From Apiotrichum sp. Y4204 (Eukaryota; Basidiomycota; Tremellomycetes; Trichosporonales; Trichosporonaceae), in the NCBI GenBank assembly GCA_025531455.1, contig JAMYHL010000013.1:496001-560000 (forward strand): a DNA stretch of 64,000 nt, read 5' to 3'. Positions 45,188 through 55,867 of this stretch are shown here, in pieces. Every line of letters starts with the position of its first letter. Position 1 is the stretch's first letter. A program made the position numbers and the translations under genes. The notes below the pieces were generated by a model. It saw only the letters and a program-made list of their open reading frames with translations, was not told the DNA's origin and made no database searches.

Positions 45188-45476
45188 GGCAGCGGATGTG
45201 TGATGCCGACTTGAGGTTGTCGCGCGACTTTGTTTTTGATGGACGCTGCGGCTGGTGACTTGCCGCTCGAGTGGTCGTGAGCGGACATTGGACGTGTCTC
45301 CGAACACACAATCAATTGCCGCTGTGGATGGTCACTGTCAACGTTGCACACTTCGACTTCAACTCAGTTTGGTCCTTCTTCCACTCTCTCAGCTTGCATT
45401 CTCTCCACGTCTCGGTAGAGCCCTCTGTGCCGAAAGCCTTCACTTCTCCGCACCTCAACTGTCTCTTCTCGCCGCG
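45188..45476. promoter_or_regulatory. divergent promoter SWD1/MED8
   Basis: 289 bp between the two start codons, holding both promoters. No recognised box. Confidence 0.45.
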
Positions 45477-46531
45477 ATGCAACCCCGCCCGCCGCAACCA
45501 CCCGCGGCGCGGTTTACACCGCCGACGGCGCCTGGCGTGCCGATCCACGCGATGCAGAACCTGATCCCGCGTCTCGCGACCGCTATCAACGACATTGACG
45601 GTCTGAAGAACACGATTGCGATGGGAAATGCGGACGGGTCGATGCCGAACTGGTGAGTGCGGCTCACGAGATTTAAGTCATGGACGTCGTCAATCTCGTC
45701 TGAGTCTCACGCGACTCAGCATCTGACATCAGGGACACACTGCTGCAACGGTATTCGATGCTCCTCGGTCGTGTGCAGCAGCTGAGCGCATATATTGCGC
45801 AAGAGGCCCGCAGCGGGCCTGGCGGGCTGCCCCCAGTGCCAGGTGCTGCTGGGCCGGCTCCTGCTCGTCCGCCAGCTCCACCAGGACCAGGAGGCGCAGC
45901 TGGGCCATCGGGTGCAGGAGGTACCATCGAGAAGACAGTTGGAACACCCGCTCTCTCGCACTACCTTGTGCATGCGCTGCGTCCTCTTCCTGCAGACTGC
46001 GGTCCCGTGGCGCCCGAAGTGCTCTTCCAGGTGATCAACACGATGGAGCTGCCGGACCTGGCGGCAGCGCAGACCGCGCTGCTCAAGACGGACAACGCAC
46101 CACAGTCCTTCCTCTCCCTCCCCGGACAGGTGAAGCTTCAGCCGCTCGATGCGCTGCGCAAGCTCGACGACCCGGCACTCACACGCCTGACGGGCAACAT
46201 GCGCTCGCGGTTGCAGCGCGAGCACCACCGCGCGACGGGGATGCTGAAGGAGATTGCGCGCCGCGAGGAGGAGTACGACTGGAAGTTCCGCATAAACGAG
46301 GACGAGGACGACGACGAGAAGGACGACCTCTTTGACGAGGATGACGAGGAGGGCGACGCAAAAATGGCCGAACCGGAGGCGCCAAAAGTGCCAAATCCGC
46401 GAGAAGGGTGGAAGGTCACTGATTATCTCCGCTTCTTGGATAACGGGACACGGCCACCACCTGCACCGGGTGCACAGGATCCTGGTGCTGGGGCAGCGGT
46501 CGCTGCGGCTGCTGCACCTATCGTGATTTAG
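45477..46531 (+). CDS. MED8: Mediator subunit 8
   Basis: Head-module subunit of the RNA polymerase II Mediator complex. Two exons (45477-45652, 45733-46531) give 324 residues. The N-terminal helical Med8 signature is LIPRLATAINDIDGLKNTIA, then MPNWDTLLQRYSMLLGRVQQ and LSAYIAQ. A Pro/Gly/Ala-rich linker (PPAPPGPGGAAGPSGAGG) precedes a conserved fungal middle (ALSHYLVHALRPLPADCGPV, ELPDLAAAQTALLKTDN). A long helical arginine/glutamate stretch (RLQREHHRATGMLKEIARRE) is followed by an acidic patch (EDEDDDEKDDLFDEDDEEG). Family assignment rests mainly on the N-terminal pattern and is good but not as strong as for its neighbours. Confidence 0.82.
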
Positions 46532-46925
46532 TGTGCTGTATTGTTATGCACTGTATGTAGAGTACGGGGTGCATGTGTCTTGGGGGGTGTTGTGACTAGT
46601 GTAGGCGCGGGATCAATAGGTGTGTGAGTGGCACATTGCACCCGGAGTGTGTGCCTATTGGATTCACTGTGTCAGAAGCGGACAGGTGACGAGCGACGAG
46701 CCGCGAGCCGCGAGCCACTCGTCTCCATCCGTTCTTTGTCTCCAATTCACAACAGACATCCCTCCCCCCACCCACTTGCATCTCGCATCTCTCCATCTCC
46801 CACCCTCTCATTCTCTTATTTCTCAGCGAAAAGCGCAGGAACCTTTCCTCCCGCAACTCCCAAAATCTCGCCACTCGGGCCTTGCGACTCTGCCGACACT
46901 CGAAACCGATTTGGGACTTTAAATA
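46532..46925. other. intergenic MED8/SPT5
   Basis: 3' flank of MED8 and a C/T-rich SPT5 leader (about 46720-46900). Nothing else seen. Confidence 0.55.
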
Positions 46926-49900
46926 ATGTCCGACTACGAGCGGTCGTCGTCGGCCGAGCCGAGCTCGCCTGTGCGGCCCAAGAAGAGGGTGAGTGGCGAT
47001 GGACGGTGAGGAGATGCGGCGTGCTGTAGGCAGTGCGAGGACATAAGGATCAGTGGGCTGGGAGTGCAATGGAGCCCACTGGCTGGATAGATGTCTGAGA
47101 AGTGGGGAACGAAGAAGGGATCGGGGCGTCTGTTCAGTGCTCACTCTGCAGGCGAGGATCGCGGACCCGGATGGTAAGCTCCGCAAGTTGTGCGATGCGC
47201 GATGTACTGACATGTGTCCCTCCAACAGAAGAGGAAGACGTGAGTTGACAATTTCGAGGCTTCAACTCACACCTCAGGAAGAGCCTCAGTCCGAGCCCGT
47301 TCAGCATGAGGGTGGCCACGAAGAGGAGGATGCTGAAGAGGCGGAGGACGATGAGGAAGATGAAGAAGATGAGGACGAGGAGGATGAGGATGAGGACGAC
47401 GACGACGACCGTAAGCTGCTCATCGCGAGACTTTGGCTTATCATGCAGGTGGTCGGAGGCACAAGAAGAAGAAGCCCAAGCGTGCCGGGAACCGTTTCCT
47501 CGATGTCGAAGCGGTGGTAGACGACGATGAGGAAGAAGACGACGAGGACGACAATGACGAAGATGGTGAGTCGTGAACAGTCTCAGCTCCGAACTGACAC
47601 TTCAGTTCGCCACTTCATTGAAGAGGACCGTCCCGAGGAGGGAGTCATGGACGACACACATCACAGGCGACTTAACCGCGACATTCACCGCGAAGAGGGA
47701 CCTGATGTTGAGGAGATTGTTGCGCGTCTCAAGGAGCGCCACCGGCAGACAAAGTACAATGCGGACAGTGACCACGTTCCTCAGCGTCTCCTTATGCCTG
47801 GTGTGGACGACCCCAGCCTGTGGCAGGTGCGCGTCAAGGCCGGGCGTGAGCGTGCCATCATTGCATCCATCTTCCGCAAGGTGTTCAACGCCACGTACAG
47901 CGCCAACCCTATCGAGGTCTTTTCCGTGTTCTACCGTGACTCGCTCCCAGGTCTTCTCTACCTTGAGGCGCGCCAGTCGGCCGCCGTTCAGGCTGCGGTG
48001 AATGGTGTTGTCGGCGTGTACATCACCCGTGGCATCCAGCTTGTCCCCATTGAGGAGATGGCACCCCTGCTGCGTATCAAGAAGAAGGAGATCAACCTTA
48101 CACCGGGTATGTGGGTCCGCCTCAAGCGCGGAAAGTACACTGGCGATTTGGCACAGGTCATCGACATCGACCAGCTTACCAGTGGTGTTGTCGGTGTAAA
48201 GTTTGTCCCTCGTATCGACTTGACCCCACGCGAGAAGAAAACGGACCGCTTGGCAAACGGCAAGGCTGGCCTCGGAGGCACATTCCGTCCAACCCAGCGC
48301 CGATTCAACTATGATGATGTACGCAAGATCTACGGCCGGGGCAATGTCCGCAGCGGCGCGCAGGGAAGTTACATCTTCGACGGTGACGAGTACGACCATG
48401 AGGGCTTCTGCGTTAAGGATGTCAAAATGGCGTACCTGGACACCGAGGATGTCAAGCCCACGCTCGACGAGGTTTCGCGTTTCGCCGGAGACGACGGAAA
48501 CACAGGTCGCTTCGATCTCGCCACGATCGCGGACGCTAACCGCAACATCACCTCATCGTTCCTCACTGTTGGTGACCAAGTTGAGGTTGCTGAGGGAGAC
48601 CTGGCGGGTCTTCTCGGTACCGTTGAGACGATCGAGGCCGAGACCATCGCGATCAAAGCGATTGGAGGTGCCGTTCACGACCAGTTGATTGAGGTCCCCG
48701 CACGGCATGTCCGCAAAAAGTTCGACGTTGGTGAGCACGTCAAGATCACCAGCGGCAAGAACGTGGACGTGTCCGGTATGATTGTCGACGTAAAGGGTGA
48801 TGTCGTAACCCTCATGTCGGACCAGGACCAGCAGGAAATCAGGGTGTTCTCCAAGGACGTTCGCAAAGCGGCCGAGGTCAGCGGTGGATCCACGGGCACG
48901 GTCGGCATGTATGACGTCCACGACCTGGTCATGCTCGACCCCACCACTGCTGCTGTTATCGTGAAGGTTGAGGGCAGCAAGCTCCGCATCCTTGACCAGA
49001 ACGGCATGTCGCGTGTGGTCAGTCCCCAGGAGGTCAGCCTGCGCCGCGACAACGCCCGGTACGCTGTCGCCACGGACTCGGTCGGCCAGGACATGAAGGT
49101 CGGCGACTCGATGAAGGAGGTTGATGGCGAGCACCGTCGTGGAGAGGTTATCAACATTTCCCGCTCGCTGTTCGTCTTCCTGCACAACCGTGACATTGCC
49201 GACAACTACGGCGTGTTTGTTGCACGTGCATCGTCACTCACGTCTGTCACGCCCAAGACCGGCATCGACCTCACAAAGATGAATCCCGCTGCTAATCAGG
49301 CCCTAATGGAGGCAAACATGGGCATGATGCCGCCTCCTCCCACCCTCGGCAACAGGCGACTCATCAACACCCCAGTCATCGTCACCCGTAAAACCTACAA
49401 GGGTCTTTATGGTGTTATCAAAGATGTTGTCGGTGCAAACGAGGCCCGCGTGGAGCTCGCCACCAACAACAAGACCATCACTATCTCGACAGCCTTCCTG
49501 AAGCGTCGTGACCCGAAGACAGGCCAAACGTACCCCCTCGACATGGGCGGTGGCGGCAGCTTCGGAGGTGGTGGCCGCGGTGGTGGCTACGACATGAACC
49601 CGTACGGCAACATGGGCCCGCCGCCGAACGGTGGTCGCACACCTGCGGCTGGACGGTTCGGTCAGACACCCAACCCGTACGCCATGGGCAAGACGCCCAA
49701 CCCTTACGCTTCTGGTGGCGGCAAGACGCCGGCTTGGGGCTCTGGTGGTGGTGGTAAGACGCCGTGGGGTGCGGGCGCAGGTGGTGGCGGTGGCAAGACC
49801 CCGGGCTGGGCAGGCAACGGAGGCAAGACCCCAGGATGGGCAGGTGGTGCAGCCGGAGGCCGGACACCTGCGCCAAACTACGGCGGCGATGGTGGACGGA

Positions 49901-50759
49901 CACCGGGCTGGGCTGGAGGCCGTATGGATGGCGGCAAGACGCCGAACCCGTATGCATCGAGTGCGCCTACGCCGGGCGCATTCAACGACGCGGGTCCATC
50001 GAGGGTGAGTTTACAGCTTGTTGAGTTACGACTGACGTCCAGGGACCCATCTCCGCGCCGACACCTTATGGCGGTGGTCCTTCCCACCCGTACAGCGCTC
50101 CGACTCCTGGTGCAGCGCTCAGCGCACCCACACCAGCACCCATGGGCGGCTTCAGTGCACCGACCCCGTACTCTGCACCGACGCCAGGCATGGCTCTGTC
50201 GGCACCCACTCCCGGTATGGCCCTTTCCGCACCAACTCCTGGAGGTGCCCTTTCTGCACCCACACCAGGTGTGGGAGGACACTTTGGCGCGCCGACACCC
50301 TTCGGCGCCCCGACGCCATTCGCCGGTGGTGGCGGCGGCGGAATGGAACACAACGCAAGCGGCATTCCATGGGATTGGGCCCTCGACTTCCGCAACGTGC
50401 TGGTCACAGTCGGACCCTCCAAACGCCCTGGCACACGCAACCCGCGCCACTACCAGCGTGGGCACTACGATGGCCAGCAGTTCGGTATTGTCGAGGGGAC
50501 GTCTGGCGAGAACGTACTTATCTGCGGCCTCGAAGACGGCGCAGAGCCGTTCGAGATTGCGGCCGAGTATCTCACGCCCGTGCGGCCCGATAGCGAGGGT
50601 CAGGTTGTCATCTTCCTTGCTAGCGGCGACCTCAAGGGCCAGCAGCGCACGACGCAGTACAAGAGCGACAACCAGTGGATGATGGAGCAGGAGCCAAGTG
50701 ATATTGTTGGTCTTGTCATGGATGAGGACAGCCTGGGGCGTATCTGGCGCACGGACTAG
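46926..50759 (+). CDS. SPT5: transcription elongation factor Spt5 (DSIF)
   Basis: NusG-related elongation factor that binds RNA polymerase II with Spt4. Exons 1-3 are 46926-46988, 47152-47173 (22 nt) and 47229-47239 (11 nt), followed by an acidic exon (47278-47410) and a basic exon from 47449. The body has the NGN domain ([60 protein letters not shown]) and several KOW domains ([80 protein letters not shown]). The C-terminal repeat region alternates GGKTP-W units (49600-49950) and SAPTPG units (50050-50330), the presumed CTR kinase targets. A last KOW ends [11 protein letters not shown]. One intron (about 50006-50041) falls within the repeats. Confidence 0.97.
49600..50330 (+). repeat. Spt5 C-terminal repeat coding array
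   Basis: In-frame degenerate repeats encode first [16 protein letters not shown] units and then SAPTPG(M/G)ALSAPTPG units. The shared core is a TP dipeptide, consistent with CTR phosphorylation by Bur1/Cdk9-type kinases known for Spt5. Confidence 0.85.
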
Positions 50760-51000
50760 TCCGTCAGGCGATGGTCACTGGTGAATGGGCGTTAGGTCAT
50801 CTGTGGCCAGTTAGTGTCGTAGACTGTGGGATAACTAGAAAACCACGCACAGAATCATATGGCCGTATCTGATGCATGCGTAGTACATTGATCTGGCAAC
50901 CAGTCTCGTTGGGCCTTGGGCAAGAGGCTTATGCAGCAAGCAACACGAAGAATGCGTGACATGGTGGGGTGTATGTAATGTACAAAGCTGGGTGGGTGGT

Positions 51001-52323
51001 CTATCGGCGATCTCTTTCCCTCCTGTCATCTCTGTCGCGGTCACGATCCTGGCGGTCGTCCCGACGGTCGCGGCGGTCGTCTTTTCTGTCACGGTCGTCG
51101 CGGCGGTAATCTCTGTCCCTATCCCTCCTGTCGTCCCTCTCACGGTCGCGGTCGCGGTCCCGGCGGTCACGATCGCGGTCACGGTCACGGTCACGATCAC
51201 GAGTGTCTCTGTCGCGATCACGCTCGCGTTCCCTGGCCTTGCGCCGCGCGCGCTCCTCCTCCGTCTCGTATCGGCCTCCCCTCTCGCGGTCGCGGTCGTC
51301 ACGGCGCTTAGCGTCGCGGGGGTCGTCGTCGTCGTCGCGCCTCCGGCGGCGGTCATCGTCCCTGTCGCTGCGCACGCTCCTCTCGCGGTCGCTATCGCGG
51401 TATTCCTCCAGGTCACTGCGGGGGCTGCGCGGCGTTCCCGTCCCAGAGCGCACGAGGAGATGCGAGGCATTGTACCCTCGCCCACCGCGGGTCGCACGCG
51501 CCTCGCGCCGCGCCTTGGCGTCCTTCTTCTTACTTGATGGCGGGAGCTCTGCACTGAGCGCCGTCGCTCCGAGGCCGAGGAGTGCGGGGCGTGCCTTGGG
51601 GACGTGTAGCGGCGTATCCGCTTTCGGATCGTATCCCATGCCGCGGAGGATGGCGGCGCCAAACGCTTCGATCGGCACCGCGTCATAGTCGTCCAGATTC
51701 GACGAGTCGGGCAGCGCAGTGAGGTCGCGGCGCAGCGCATCTTCCTCATTCGGGAAATGGCGCGCGTTCTCCGCCGACTCGATCGCAAAGTCGGCAGGAA
51801 GGGACGAGGTGTTTCCGCTCTCGCCGGCGAGGACGGCTGCGAGCGCCTGCTCATCAAGCGTGAGCGGCTTGGTTTCCTCGACTTTGACTTTGACGTCCTC
51901 CTCAACCTTGACTTTGACGTCGCCAGTCTCTGGAACCGCCTCCGTCTCGCGCTTGACTTCCTCGCGCTTGACGAAACGCAGCCCGGCGCGCTGCGGCTCG
52001 TCCCCCGTCCGTTCGTGGGTCACAATCTCCTCCTTGATCTGCGCCTCGGGGCGGAATGCGGGCTTGCGCGCGGCCTCCCGCCAGTCCTTGTTCGGCTGCG
52101 GAGCAATGACCATTGGCGGTGGAGCCTTATCGCCGGCGAGTGCCTTGCCGTTTGCGTTGAAGCCGTGGAACGTCTCGCGCGACGAGCCATTGCGGCTGGA
52201 GCCGCGGTCGTTGTCGCGGGAGTCGCGCGGGCGGGCGGCGCGCCGCTCAAAGGCGTCTTCCTCATCCGAACCGACATCTTGGAAGCGCGATTGCGAGGGC
52301 GCGTTCCACCCCGATCTTGGCAT
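51001..52323 (-). CDS. SPP2: pre-mRNA splicing factor Spp2 (G-patch, GPKOW-like) with RD-rich tail
   Basis: Cofactor that activates the DEAH helicase Prp2 before the first splicing step. A single exon gives 440 residues. The start at 52323 reads MPRSGWNAPSQSRFQDVGSD; the frame stays open upstream but this start fits the family. The Spp2 domain is DYDAVPIEAFGAAILRGMGY (about 51620-51690), where the G-patch contacts Prp2. Upstream are KPAFRPEAQIKEEIV and lysine/valine/glutamate-rich VKVKVEEDVKVKVEE. The last 130 residues are almost only Arg, Asp and Glu (many RDRD repeats, 51001-51390). Yeast Spp2 is far shorter and lacks this tail; the tail resembles RD-rich regions of other splicing factors. 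It converges with SPT5 (241 bp between stops). Confidence 0.9.
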   Translation of the reverse strand: MPRSGWNAPSQSRFQDVGSDEEDAFERRAARPRDSRDNDRGSSRNGSSRETFHGFNANGKALAGDKAPPPMVIAPQPNKDWREAARKPAFRPEAQIKEEIVTHERTGDEPQRAGLRFVKREEVKRETEAVPETGDVKVKVEEDVKVKVEETKPLTLDEQALAAVLAGESGNTSSLPADFAIESAENARHFPNEEDALRRDLTALPDSSNLDDYDAVPIEAFGAAILRGMGYDPKADTPLHVPKARPALLGLGATALSAELPPSSKKKDAKARREARATRGGRGYNASHLLVRSGTGTPRSPRSDLEEYRDSDRERSVRSDRDDDRRRRRDDDDDPRDAKRRDDRDRERGGRYETEEERARRKARERERDRDRDTRDRDRDRDRDRDRRDRDRDRERDDRRDRDRDYRRDDRDRKDDRRDRRDDRQDRDRDRDDRRERDRR

Positions 52324-52690
52324 TTTGGCGGATGGATGAGATGGAGAGAGAGAGAAGTGGATGGGGCTAGCAGTACGTTTGTCGAGTAGATTCGAGGTCT
52401 TCCAGTCGTGAGTCGCCACCAAAGCGGCAAACTCGAAGTGATGGATCACCCACGTGGTATAATGCCTTATTACCTCCCCCCACGCAGTCCAGGGTGAGTG
52501 ACCCGCAGAGTGACGTTCCCTCCCCCCCCTGGGCAGCATGCTGCTGTGCTGCTGATGACGGTCGTGACCACACTTGTCGGTGTGTGTTGCCTGCCAGTTG
52601 TTGCCCATCCATCGCTGTCTCTCGGCCACCATCCACATCGTCGTCTCCACCTCTTTCGCCCCCCATCTCACCCACGGCGCACCACCCACC
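52324..52690. promoter_or_regulatory. divergent promoter SPP2/VMA13
   Basis: The 367 bp between starts should contain both promoters. CCACGTGG occurs at about 52449-52457. Binding by any factor is not shown. Confidence 0.4.
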
Positions 52691-54360
52691 ATGGCAGCAG
52701 TCGCAGCGATCCCGCCGCCATTCTTCTCCCCGTACCTCGACGACCAGATCACCAAGCTCTCCGCGCGTCAGATCCCATGGGAGGTGGGTATTCAGTTGGA
52801 GGTGTAAAGGTATACAACTAACACGCAGGGATACCAGCGCGCCAAGCTGCTGAGCCAGGAGGAGTGCACCCTCTTGCGATCGCTTGAGAAGCTGGTGAGT
52901 CGGCTAGAATGGGGAAGGGACATCACATCTCTTCCATGGATCAGCTCCCTTCTCGTCTCCTAAGCTGGCATCCCATCGTACTCACACGCAGCCTATCGCC
53001 CAGCGCTCGACCGTCTTTGACAAGCAGGGCGAGCAGTATGCCAAGCTGTACATTGACCTCCTTCGCAAGCTGCAGCGCGTGGACACGGTCCAGGCTGTGC
53101 TCGTGAACATCTCCAACATGCTCGCGGACCAGCGCGCGCTTGAGTACTTTCACGCCCTTGGCGCCGCCAACCCCCTCGACCCGTATCAGCCCATTGTCAA
53201 GTGTCTGACCATGGACACGGACGAGGAGTTTGTTCATCTTGAGAGCCTGCGTATTCTTGCGCTCCTTATTGCGTGAGTTGCCTTGCAGTTCACCTTCAAC
53301 TGACGGACGCAGAACGGACAGCCGCCCCTTCCCCGAATCTCTCCTGCCCACCGTCCTCAAGTCCATCTCGTCGCTCCTCAACTCAACGCGCCCGCAGCCT
53401 CGCGACGTTGCTGCTCAGGTGCTCAACGCTGTCCTTGGAAAGAAGCAGTTCCGCACCGCTGTCTGGGCCGAGGGCGAGTGCATCTCGGGGTGAGCTATGA
53501 TCTGCCAACTGGAGCTGACCACAGACTCGTCAAGTGGCTCAAGGAGAACCCGTCGCCGCAGCAGCAGTACTCGTGTGTATGCTGCATTTGGCAGCTGTCG
53601 TTTGAGGAGGATGCGGCGAACGGTTTGGACAAGAAGTACGACATTGTGGCCCTCTTCATCGACATTGCCAAGAGCGCGGTCAAGGAGAAGGTCATCCGCG
53701 TTGTTGTTGCGACTTTCAGGGTGGGTGCTGAGCATGCTCCCTTTTCAGTGCGGCTGACATTTCAGAATCTTCTCTGGATTGCACCAGCGGCCAACCTGCC
53801 GTCTATGTTTGTCGTGCGCCTTCTCCCTTTCGTCCTGTCCCTCAGCGAACGCAAGTGGTCGGATGAGGACATTGTCGAGGACATTGACTACCTGCGTGAT
53901 GAGCTCAAGGAGCGTCTTGATGGCTTGACGTAAGTACACAAGAGTTGAAGAGGGAGTCGCCTCCTATATCTCCCCGACCCTCTGAGCACCTCTGACACCC
54001 AGTACGTACGACGAGTACGTCTCAGAGATCGAGTCTGGCCACCTGGTGTGGTCGCCAGCGCACGAGTCGGATGACTTCTGGCGCGCAAACGTGAGCCAGA
54101 TCATTAACACCGACAACGGCAAGCTCGTGAGGCGCCTAGTCGAGGTGCTCAAGTCGTCCCGCGACCCGGTTGTCCTGGCCGTGGCGTGCAACGACGTCGG
54201 CAAGATGGTCAAGTACGGCGGCGAGCGGGCCAAGAAGCTCATCACCGATCTCGAGGGCAAGACGCGCGTCATGGAGCTCATGACCAACGAAAACCCCGAT
54301 GTCCGGTACCGCAGCTTGCAGGCTGTGCAGCAGATTATGAGCCAGCACTGGCTCAAGTAG
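52691..54360 (+). CDS. VMA13: V-type ATPase subunit H
   Basis: V1-sector regulatory subunit needed for activity of the vacuolar proton pump. The start at 52691 (MAAVAAIPPPFFSPYLDDQI) leads to WEGYQRAKLLSQEECTLLRS. A series of armadillo/HEAT-like helices follows: LYIDLLRKLQRVDTVQAVLV, LESLRILALLIATDSRPFP, VKWLKENPSPQQQYSCVCCI and VVVATFRNLLWIAPAANLPS. The conserved C-terminal domain has SGHLVWSPAHESDDFWRANV, VAVACNDVGKMVKYGGERAK and MELMTNENPDVRYRSLQAVQ, ending HWLK at 54360. Domain order and length (about 440 residues) are typical. It converges with COQ7 (217 bp between stops). Confidence 0.95.
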
Positions 54361-54577
54361 GACCAAGTCGTAATTCCGTAGTTTGTTGACGGCGCTGCCT
54401 TCGCAGAGAGGACAAATCCTCGTCTGTACCTTTAGATATGTGATATTGACTGTGACGAGCCAAGTGCAGTAGTTTGCGAGTGGCAAGGGATTGGGATGAG
54501 AGCAGAGGACATGAGGAAGAGCACGCAAAGGCAGGGCACGCAAACACAAAGACTGCAATCCTATCCATATCATATCT

Positions 54578-55572
54578 CTACACCTTGCTAGCAACGGCAA
54601 TCCCAATGCGACACGCAGCGCCAACAGCGGCCGAAAGCAGCGCATGCCCGGGGGCCTTGAGCGCGCCCTCCTCAACAGCGGTATCGAGGTGCTCGAGCTC
54701 GTCATCCCGGAACTCCTCGAGGATCTTGTTAAGCAGCGGAAGGGCCGGGTGATCACACGCCTCGAGGACGGGCTTGAGTGCGCGGAGCTGGCTAAACGAC
54801 ATCAGCTATCCTTCCACACAAAGCTCTTTACTCACTCATCATAATGCTCCCCAATAACAGTCTCCACCGCCTCGGTACACGCCATCGCGGCCTCTTTGCC
54901 CATCAGCGCCGTCCCCGCGCCGAGGCCCCACGCCAGGCCCTGCCACAAGGGGTAGAGGGCGGTTGGGCGCACGCGGTGCTGGTCCGCCATGCGCGTGAGC
55001 ACGTTCAGGTGGTGTCGCTCGTTTTCCCACATTTCCTGTCGTCAGCAAGGGAGGGGCCGAGAGACGGGATGAGGAGGGGGACTGGCTCGAAGACTAGGTT
55101 TCTATTCCACTCTTCTATTTGCTTTCGTCTCTTTTTTCTCTGTTCTCTTTGAAGAAGAGCGCCGCGCCCGAGTCAAGAACGATCCTCCAGACAGACACAT
55201 CATGCCCCTTTGATCACTCACCTCGACCTGTCCCGCGGTCCCACGGTCCCCGCGCACCTGGCTAGCCCACTTCTGCCCGCGATAGATCCAGTTGGCGCCA
55301 AGCTCGCCGGCATGGTCGACGCGCACTATCTCCTCGATCAGCCGGCGGTGTTCGGGGGAGAGCTCGGGCGTGGTAGTCGTGGCGGGATTCGGCGGGGGTG
55401 GTCCAGCCGCTGTACCGGGAGCGCCGGGAGCTCCAAGAGCTCCGGGAGCGGCGGCTCTTCCTGCACTCGGCGGGCCTGGAGGCGGCCCCGGCGGGCGTGG
55501 GGGGCCGGGACGCGCGTATGCGTGCGAGGCGATGCCGCGCGTAGTGGTCAGAATTGGACGGAGTGCGCGCAT
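54578..55572 (-). CDS. COQ7: 5-demethoxyubiquinone hydroxylase Coq7
   Basis: Mitochondrial di-iron monooxygenase catalysing the penultimate step of ubiquinone synthesis. The start at 55572 gives MRALRPILTTTRGIASHAYA, a plausible matrix presequence. An unusual Pro/Gly/Ala-rich segment (PGPPRPPGPPPGPPSAG, then GALGAPGAPGTAAGPPPP) precedes the catalytic domain. Iron ligands are visible in EEIVRVDHAGELGANWIYRG, EMWENERHHLNVL and EEFRDDELEHLD. Exons 2 and 3 contain YPLWQGLAWGLGAGTALMG and ACTEAVETVIGEHYD, then LRALKPVLEACDHPALPLLN. The C-terminus is AACRIGIAVASKV with stop at 54578. Apart from the proline-rich linker the protein is standard. Confidence 0.93.
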
Positions 55573-55867
55573 TTATTTGGTGAGGTGGAGTGTGAGAATG
55601 CGGTTGTGATCAGCATGTCAAGTGGAGGTTTTCGGCCGGGAGGTGGCGTCGCCACAACCTTGTCACGATCTGCTCGCGCACCAGTGCAACAATATGCCGC
55701 CACTTCTGCCCTATCTGCGCTCCCTTCAACTTTAGTGCAACGCATTGACAATGAACATAAATATATCTGTGTGTCATGATAACGTATATACTGCTGTTCG
55801 CCACCAGGGCGGAAGCTATAGAGAGAGAGTGGTCACGAAAAGAATACCACGTAATGCCTGACGGTGT

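Noticed and set aside
51203..51688. 161-codon + strand Ser/Arg-rich frame
   Set aside because: Antisense shadow of the RD-rich Spp2 tail.
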